Shown: piece by piece, positions 4,880 through 6,889 of the stretch | How positions within the stretch are numbered: position 1 is the stretch's first letter | How the letters are laid out: every line of letters begins with the position of its first letter | Source: an uncultured Porphyromonadaceae bacterium | GTDB lineage: Bacteria > Bacteroidota > Bacteroidia > Bacteroidales > Muribaculaceae | Assembly (NCBI GenBank): GCA_947176355.1 | Contig: CAMWQY010000141.1 | Span: 1 to 6,889 of the forward strand | DNA length: 6,889 nt | Direction of reading: 5' to 3' | Program-made: the position numbers and the translations under genes | Notes under the pieces: generated by a model | Database searches by the model: none | Seen by the model: only the letters and a program-made list of their open reading frames with translations | Told to the model about the DNA's origin: nothing

Positions 4880-6802
4880 TCAGTTGTATGCGTGGAGGGA
4901 AGGGAGTAGGTTGACGCCGAAGTAGGTCATAATCACGGAGGTGAAAGCGAATATCAGGTAGATGCTGCAGAATAAGGGTATTCCTTGTAGCTTGAAATAT
5001 TTGTGAAGCGGGATAGAATAGAGGAGTAGAGTGACAAGCGACCATGTCTCTTTAGGGTCCCATGCCCAATATCTTCCCCATGACACATTTGCCCACATTG
5101 CTCCTGTTATTATTCCCATCCCGAGCAGGAAAATACCCGGAGCAAGAAGCTTAAGAGCGAGCGATACGAGCTCTTTCCTTCGGGCAGGAAGCACAATGGC
5201 GCATATCGCTATCGGCAATGTGAATCCTAAAATGGAGTATGAAAGCATCACGAGCGACACATGCACGGACAACCAGGGGGAAGCCAGAACCGGCATAATC
5301 GGACTAAGGACAGGATCCTTCATTCCAAGCAATGCCACAAGAAGCAAAAATGAGGCAGATGCCATACCGAGAGCTACAAGTAAGGTTGATTCCTTACGCC
5401 ACGCCATCATTCCTGACAGCAAAATAATACATACACCTACAAATTCCATTATATCCCCGGTATTTGCCAGAGGTACGGACCCTGATATATACCATAACCA
5501 CACATAAGCGATTATTCCCCCGATCCCGATAATTGCGATAAGAGGAAATAAGTGTAAATTCCTCTTAAATATCAAGGATAAAAGTATGAGTGCTACTGAG
5601 AGTATTGCGGATATAAAAAGTATCCGCAATGGATTGATCCGATAGTAAAAAATCTCCGATTTAATCGAAAAATTTGACCTTAAATTGCGTGAATGGGATT
5701 TCAGGGGAGTGAATAGATTCCCATCCCATAAATCAATCAGCAAAGCCACCTTCTCATCGAGTATCAAGATATCTTTATCGAGTGCCCCGGATCCTCCTTG
5801 ATACAATAGACCCGGGATATAATCTCCGTGTTCATCGTAAAAATCAGCAACTGAAGCATACTTCCCTTCAATATTCATAGCTTTTCTGAGTCGTTCGCTT
5901 TTGATCATGATGAATGGCACTTTACTCCATTCCTCTTTGTATTTGATCAGAGATGCAATGAAGGCTTCGGGAGATAGCCCTGATACGCTTCCTTGCCCCG
6001 TCAGTTTATAAGTGAGACGGTCGGTAAATTTTGTATAAGAAACGGTCTCGCCATTGAAAAGCACTTGACGAGAGGCTAAGGAGTCAGCTAAGCGAGTCTC
6101 TACAGCAGGAACGGCTGAAACTGTTCCCGTGCCGATGTATACACAGAAAAATATAATGCAGGTAGAGATGTTTTTCTTTCTAAATCGAGATTTCCAATAT
6201 GTCTTTCCCAACCATAAAATGCCACTAATGGCAAAGAGCAAAAAACCTGTGTATGTGATAGTCATTCCTATAGGGTCGTATGAAACAGTCAACACTGTGC
6301 CCCCTTGCTCATCGTAGGAAGTCTGATAAAGACGATAATTATCGAGTTGCCCTATATGGTTCATGGATATGTGGATGGAGTCGCCGGAAGATGAAATCAA
6401 TTCCGACTTGAAATCCTTTGGAAAATTCATCCCCGGATAATATTCAAGGGCAAACGACAGCAATGTTACGGATTCGGGCAATTGAAGTCTTTTCCCATCG
6501 CTTGAAATAAAATAGTCTACTGTCTGGGAAGGTAAAAGATGGAGCGTCCCTTGGCGCGAGAAGAGAGAGTTGCAGAAGCCCCCCGCTATCATGCACAGGA
6601 ATGAAATATGCATGATGAAAGCGGTCCAATTACGCCAGAGACGCCCCATTATTATTCCAATTGTCATTGCCGCTGCAATGACTATCCATAAAACTTTCCA
6701 CCCGGCTGATGAATATATGTCTGTCGGAAGCAGCGACGAGAGCCCTATCATCAGGGTCACGAGTATTGCCGAGACAAATATTATGACCTCAGTACGCCGC
6801 AT
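4880..6802 (-). CDS. ccsA: CcsBA-type cytochrome c synthetase (fused ResB-like and CcsA domains)
   Basis: System II cytochrome c maturation protein of 640 residues. It carries heme across the inner membrane and attaches it to CXXCH motifs of apocytochromes in the periplasm. The N-terminal ResB/CcsB-like part has membrane segments near 6-26, 37-54, 59-78 and 179-199. A further signal-like segment (212-232) leads into a periplasmic domain (about 233-390) containing IEGKYASVADFYDE (311-324). The CcsA part has about eight segments from 393 on and the heme-handling WWD motif WANVSWGRYWAWDPKETW (570-587). By alignment of spacing with Helicobacter CcsBA, H65 and H600 would be the transmembrane histidines and H514 and H637 (in GVNLLPSLHAY at the C-terminus) the external heme ligands, so all key residues appear present. 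The start overlaps the upstream Rid-family gene by 14 bases, implying an operon with translational coupling. In Bacteroidetes such genes often accompany nrfHA nitrite reductase; that region is outside the window. Confidence 0.93.
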   Translation of the reverse strand: MRRTEVIIFVSAILVTLMIGLSSLLPTDIYSSAGWKVLWIVIAAAMTIGIIMGRLWRNWTAFIMHISFLCMIAGGFCNSLFSRQGTLHLLPSQTVDYFISSDGKRLQLPESVTLLSFALEYYPGMNFPKDFKSELISSSGDSIHISMNHIGQLDNYRLYQTSYDEQGGTVLTVSYDPIGMTITYTGFLLFAISGILWLGKTYWKSRFRKKNISTCIIFFCVYIGTGTVSAVPAVETRLADSLASRQVLFNGETVSYTKFTDRLTYKLTGQGSVSGLSPEAFIASLIKYKEEWSKVPFIMIKSERLRKAMNIEGKYASVADFYDEHGDYIPGLLYQGGSGALDKDILILDEKVALLIDLWDGNLFTPLKSHSRNLRSNFSIKSEIFYYRINPLRILFISAILSVALILLSLIFKRNLHLFPLIAIIGIGGIIAYVWLWYISGSVPLANTGDIMEFVGVCIILLSGMMAWRKESTLLVALGMASASFLLLVALLGMKDPVLSPIMPVLASPWLSVHVSLVMLSYSILGFTLPIAICAIVLPARRKELVSLALKLLAPGIFLLGMGIITGAMWANVSWGRYWAWDPKETWSLVTLLLYSIPLHKYFKLQGIPLFCSIYLIFAFTSVIMTYFGVNLLPSLHAYN

Positions 6803-6889
6803 ATTCAGGATTGTCGGCTTTTTTAATTGCCATACATTCAGTTTCGATCAACCAACCGGGACGGCAAACCGGAGCGAGGACTATCACCT
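6789..6889 (-). CDS. Rid-family (RidA/YjgF-like) protein, C-terminal 32 residues only
   Basis: The 3' end of a gene entering from the right edge; reading codons from 6887 downward gives 32 residues and a TGA stop at 6789-6791. The stretch APVCRPGWLIETECMAIK resembles the C-terminal strand of Rid-family proteins: the conserved arginine of the active-site region (here R in VCRPG) precedes a strand ending in E-x-E-C-x-A-I, as in IEIEAIAV of RidA. Classical RidA hydrolyses reactive enamine/imine intermediates from pyridoxal-phosphate enzymes, but several Rid subgroups have other or unknown activities and the subgroup cannot be told here. Its stop lies inside the cytochrome c synthetase gene (14-base overlap), so the two are cotranscribed. 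The short fragment limits confidence. Confidence 0.65.
   Translation of the reverse strand, partial: VIVLAPVCRPGWLIETECMAIKKADNPEYAAY

Noticed and set aside
5031..5507. 158-codon plus-strand frame opposite the cytochrome c synthetase
   Set aside because: It lies wholly antisense to a gene with clear CcsA motifs, and its product shows no recognisable features.

Overview
The window looks like chromosomal DNA of a gut-type Bacteroidales bacterium, possibly Muribaculaceae (the family is a guess). Three things point this way. Translation starts lack Shine-Dalgarno sequences. Two candidate promoters fit the Bacteroidetes pattern TTTG-N19-21-TAnnTTTG. The gene content includes a fused ResB/CcsA cytochrome c synthetase of the type seen in that phylum. 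No RNA genes, insertion sequences, CRISPR arrays or attachment sites were found. The longest gene-free stretch is 252 bases (1983-2234), and it is described below.

Left part (1-2091, + strand): the 3' part of an MFS sugar permease, then a PfkB-family sugar kinase after a 39-base gap. Together they form an uptake-and-phosphorylate unit, probably for fructose or a similar hexose. A GC-rich hairpin closes it. Short tandem heptamer repeats start at or on the stop codon of both genes.

Middle part (about 2100-4447, + strand): a self-contained two-gene cassette. It has an unusual dyad built from the 8-mer TTTTCTCC, a Bacteroidetes-type promoter, an ABC-type AAA ATPase of the AAA_21/OLD-RecF-like class, and, two bases after its stop, a 265-residue protein of unknown family. 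A 15-bp hairpin closes it. Hand counts suggest it is clearly more AT-rich than its neighbours. An SMC/RecF-like ATPase tightly coupled to an unrecognised partner is the usual architecture of anti-phage systems such as PARIS, Septu and AbiL. The partner here shows neither a recognisable TOPRIM nor an HNH motif. This pair is the best candidate for an undescribed system, but its function is inference only.

Right part (4538-6889, - strand): a small GlsB/YeaQ/YmgE membrane protein with its own promoter, then (upstream on that strand) a 640-residue CcsBA-type cytochrome c synthetase. The start of the synthetase gene overlaps by 14 bases the end of a Rid-family gene that runs off the window. The hairpin at 4413-4447 lies between the convergent cassette and glsB-like gene and probably terminates both.
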